Positions 5,335-6,072 of a stretch of DNA of 6,072 nt are shown here, piece after piece (position 1 is the stretch's first letter; every line of letters begins with the position of its first letter). The stretch covers positions 1 through 6,072 of the forward strand of contig CAJYOV010000530.1 of assembly GCA_913776405.1 (NCBI GenBank), in the 5' to 3' direction. Source of the stretch: Pseudobdellovibrionaceae bacterium (GTDB taxonomy: Bacteria > Bdellovibrionota > Bdellovibrionia > Bdellovibrionales > JAMPXM01). A model generated the notes under the pieces. That model saw only the letters and a list, made by a program, of their open reading frames with translations. It was not told where the DNA came from and did no database searches. The position numbers and the translations under genes are program-made.

Positions 5335-6072
5335 GTGGCCACCACGGACAATCGGATTTGAACCAAAGAGTTGTTCATCAAAGGCGCAAGACGAAGAATC
5401 ATGCCGCCTCGACCGTCCGAGACGGTCACGGGTCCGTCTGACTTAGTCACACCGTAAAGATTCGCCAAACGATCCGTGTATGGAAACACGGTCGGATTCG
5501 TAAAGAGATCCTGGAAGTCGCCCTTTTTCTCGAAGACGATGTAATCCATGTAACGAAGCATCTCTTCACGAGCTTCGGCGCCGAGCCCAGCGTTCTGAAC
5601 GCCACGTAAAGTTGCGATACCCGGGTCCGGATCCGGCGTGCGCTCAAGTCCGAGCCAAGTCGTGAAGAACTCACGGAAGTGGCGACGCGCTTGCGGCTTT
5701 GCGAGTAAACGCTTCGCTTGCACGAGAAGTTGCGCGCGATTGCTAAGCTCATTTGCTTGAGCCGCTTTCAGAAGCTCATCGTCAGGTGAAGCGCCAATCA
5801 AACGGTAAGAAAGTCTCGACGCGACTTCGTAAGAGCTGAGACGAAGACGATTACCCGAGACCGACTCACCCGTCTCGATATGCTGATAAAAGTTAGGCGA
5901 CAGGAGAAGGCGCGCGATCCCTAACTGAAGTTTCTCGATTCCGGAAGCGTTGTTGATAAGCGCAAGAAGTTCCGTTTTCGTCTCATTCGGGAGTGGCCGA
6001 CGGAGAACTTTCAAAGCGAAGCTTGAAGTCAAAATGTCGACACACGCGTTCAGATTTTGATCTGGGTTACAG
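5250..6072 (-). CDS. N-terminal-side fragment: DUF1595-DUF1592 and start of DUF1588
   Basis: The frame is open to the window edge; translation at the edge begins CNPDQNLNACVDI, so the TTG at 6032 is not a real start. Numbering from that TTG, residues 1-55 (FALKVLRRPLP, then LQLGIARLLLSPNFYQHIE) match DUF1595. Residues 64-135 (RLSSYEVASRLSYRLIGASP, DDELL, FREFFTTWLGL) match DUF1592, where the usual form is [21 protein letters not shown]. Residues 151-195 (AEAREEMLRYMDYIVF, then TDRLANLYGV) and RGGMILRLAPL (208-218) belong to the DUF1592/DUF1588 junction. After NNSL (220-223) the frame turns into an Arg-rich tail without family similarity, which I read as out-of-frame sequence. The N-terminal part of the full protein, which often includes a signal peptide and a DUF1587 or cytochrome-like domain, is outside the window. 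Confidence 0.8.
   Translation of the reverse strand, partial: CNPDQNLNACVDILTSSFALKVLRRPLPNETKTELLALINNASGIEKLQLGIARLLLSPNFYQHIETGESVSGNRLRLSSYEVASRLSYRLIGASPDDELLKAAQANELSNRAQLLVQAKRLLAKPQARRHFREFFTTWLGLERTPDPDPGIATLRGVQNAGLGAEAREEMLRYMDYIVFEKKGDFQDLFTNPTVFPYTDRLANLYGVTKSDGPVTVSDGRGGMILRLAPLMNNSLVQIRLSVVATCARTFFAKIFHRRIRRSSPTVWLRRKS

Larger units (their letters stand above)
4795..6072 (-). pseudogene. DUF1592/DUF1588/DUF1585 protein gene, frameshifted, 5' end outside window
   Basis: Two adjacent minus-strand frames together encode one protein of the planctomycete-type DUF1595-DUF1592-DUF1588-DUF1585 architecture. The upstream frame carries the first two domains and enters DUF1588; the downstream frame carries the rest. 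The frames differ by -1, so one base appears missing (or two extra) close to 5365-5400. Adding one base near the TCTTT at 5369-5365 would give a continuous reading NNS-FGSNPIVRGGHLRTHILC, the kind of sequence DUF1588 has before its CQ-PPP motif. As written the gene is broken: translation from the upstream frame would stop at 5250-5252 after a wrong-frame tail. Whether this is a true mutation or a sequence error cannot be told here. The intact downstream half, with normal codons and no further stops, favours either an error or a very recent lesion. It forms an operon with the DUF1552 gene. Confidence 0.75.

Noticed and set aside
5361..5378. Programmed -1 ribosomal frameshift in the DUF1592 gene
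   Set aside because: No slippery heptamer of the X-XXY-YYZ type in the reading frame and no obvious downstream stem; a lost base is simpler.
5620..5640. Palindromic CCGGATCCGG
   Set aside because: It lies in the codons for PDPDPG inside DUF1592 coding sequence and is explained by the Asp-Pro repeat.

Overview
The window looks like a piece of a Gram-negative chromosome of roughly 50% GC that is rich in envelope genes. It encodes a lipocalin, an RCC1-repeat lipoprotein with a lipobox, a Tat-exported DUF1552 protein and a DUF1592/1588/1585 protein. This gene style (planctomycete-type DUF1552/DUF1592 pair, bacterial CWG-type RCC1 repeats, no clear phage or IS signal) would fit a Bdellovibrionota/Oligoflexia-like or myxobacterium-like lineage. 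That taxonomic guess is inference from protein style only.

Plus strand, left half. Positions 1-290 hold the 3' end of a Blc-type lipocalin gene. A 105-base gap contains an 8-bp stem-loop but no convincing promoter. Next is a 505-aa lipoprotein (396-1913) whose C-terminal three quarters form what I read as a complete seven-bladed RCC1 propeller. Eighteen bases later is a 445-aa SAM-dependent methyltransferase (1932-3269). I recognise it as a distant N2227/carnosine N-methyltransferase-like protein, with an extra C-terminal helical domain resembling PqqD.

Minus strand, right half, converging on the first block with a 38-base gap. The upstream gene (4795-6072, 5' end outside the window) encodes a DUF1595-DUF1592-DUF1588-DUF1585 protein with one CXXCH motif, and it is broken by a one-base frameshift near 5365-5400. 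Its stop codon overlaps the GTG start of the downstream gene in the four-base string GTGA. That downstream gene encodes a 496-aa DUF1552 protein with a Tat signal (3308-4798). DUF1592-type and DUF1552-type genes are a known recurrent pair. Their biochemical role is not established, but both are expected outside the cytoplasm.

No tRNA, rRNA, CRISPR array, insertion sequence or integrase is visible. The items most worth a second look are the methyltransferase with its altered family motif and appended PqqD-like domain, its tight linkage to the propeller lipoprotein, and the frameshift in the DUF1592 gene.
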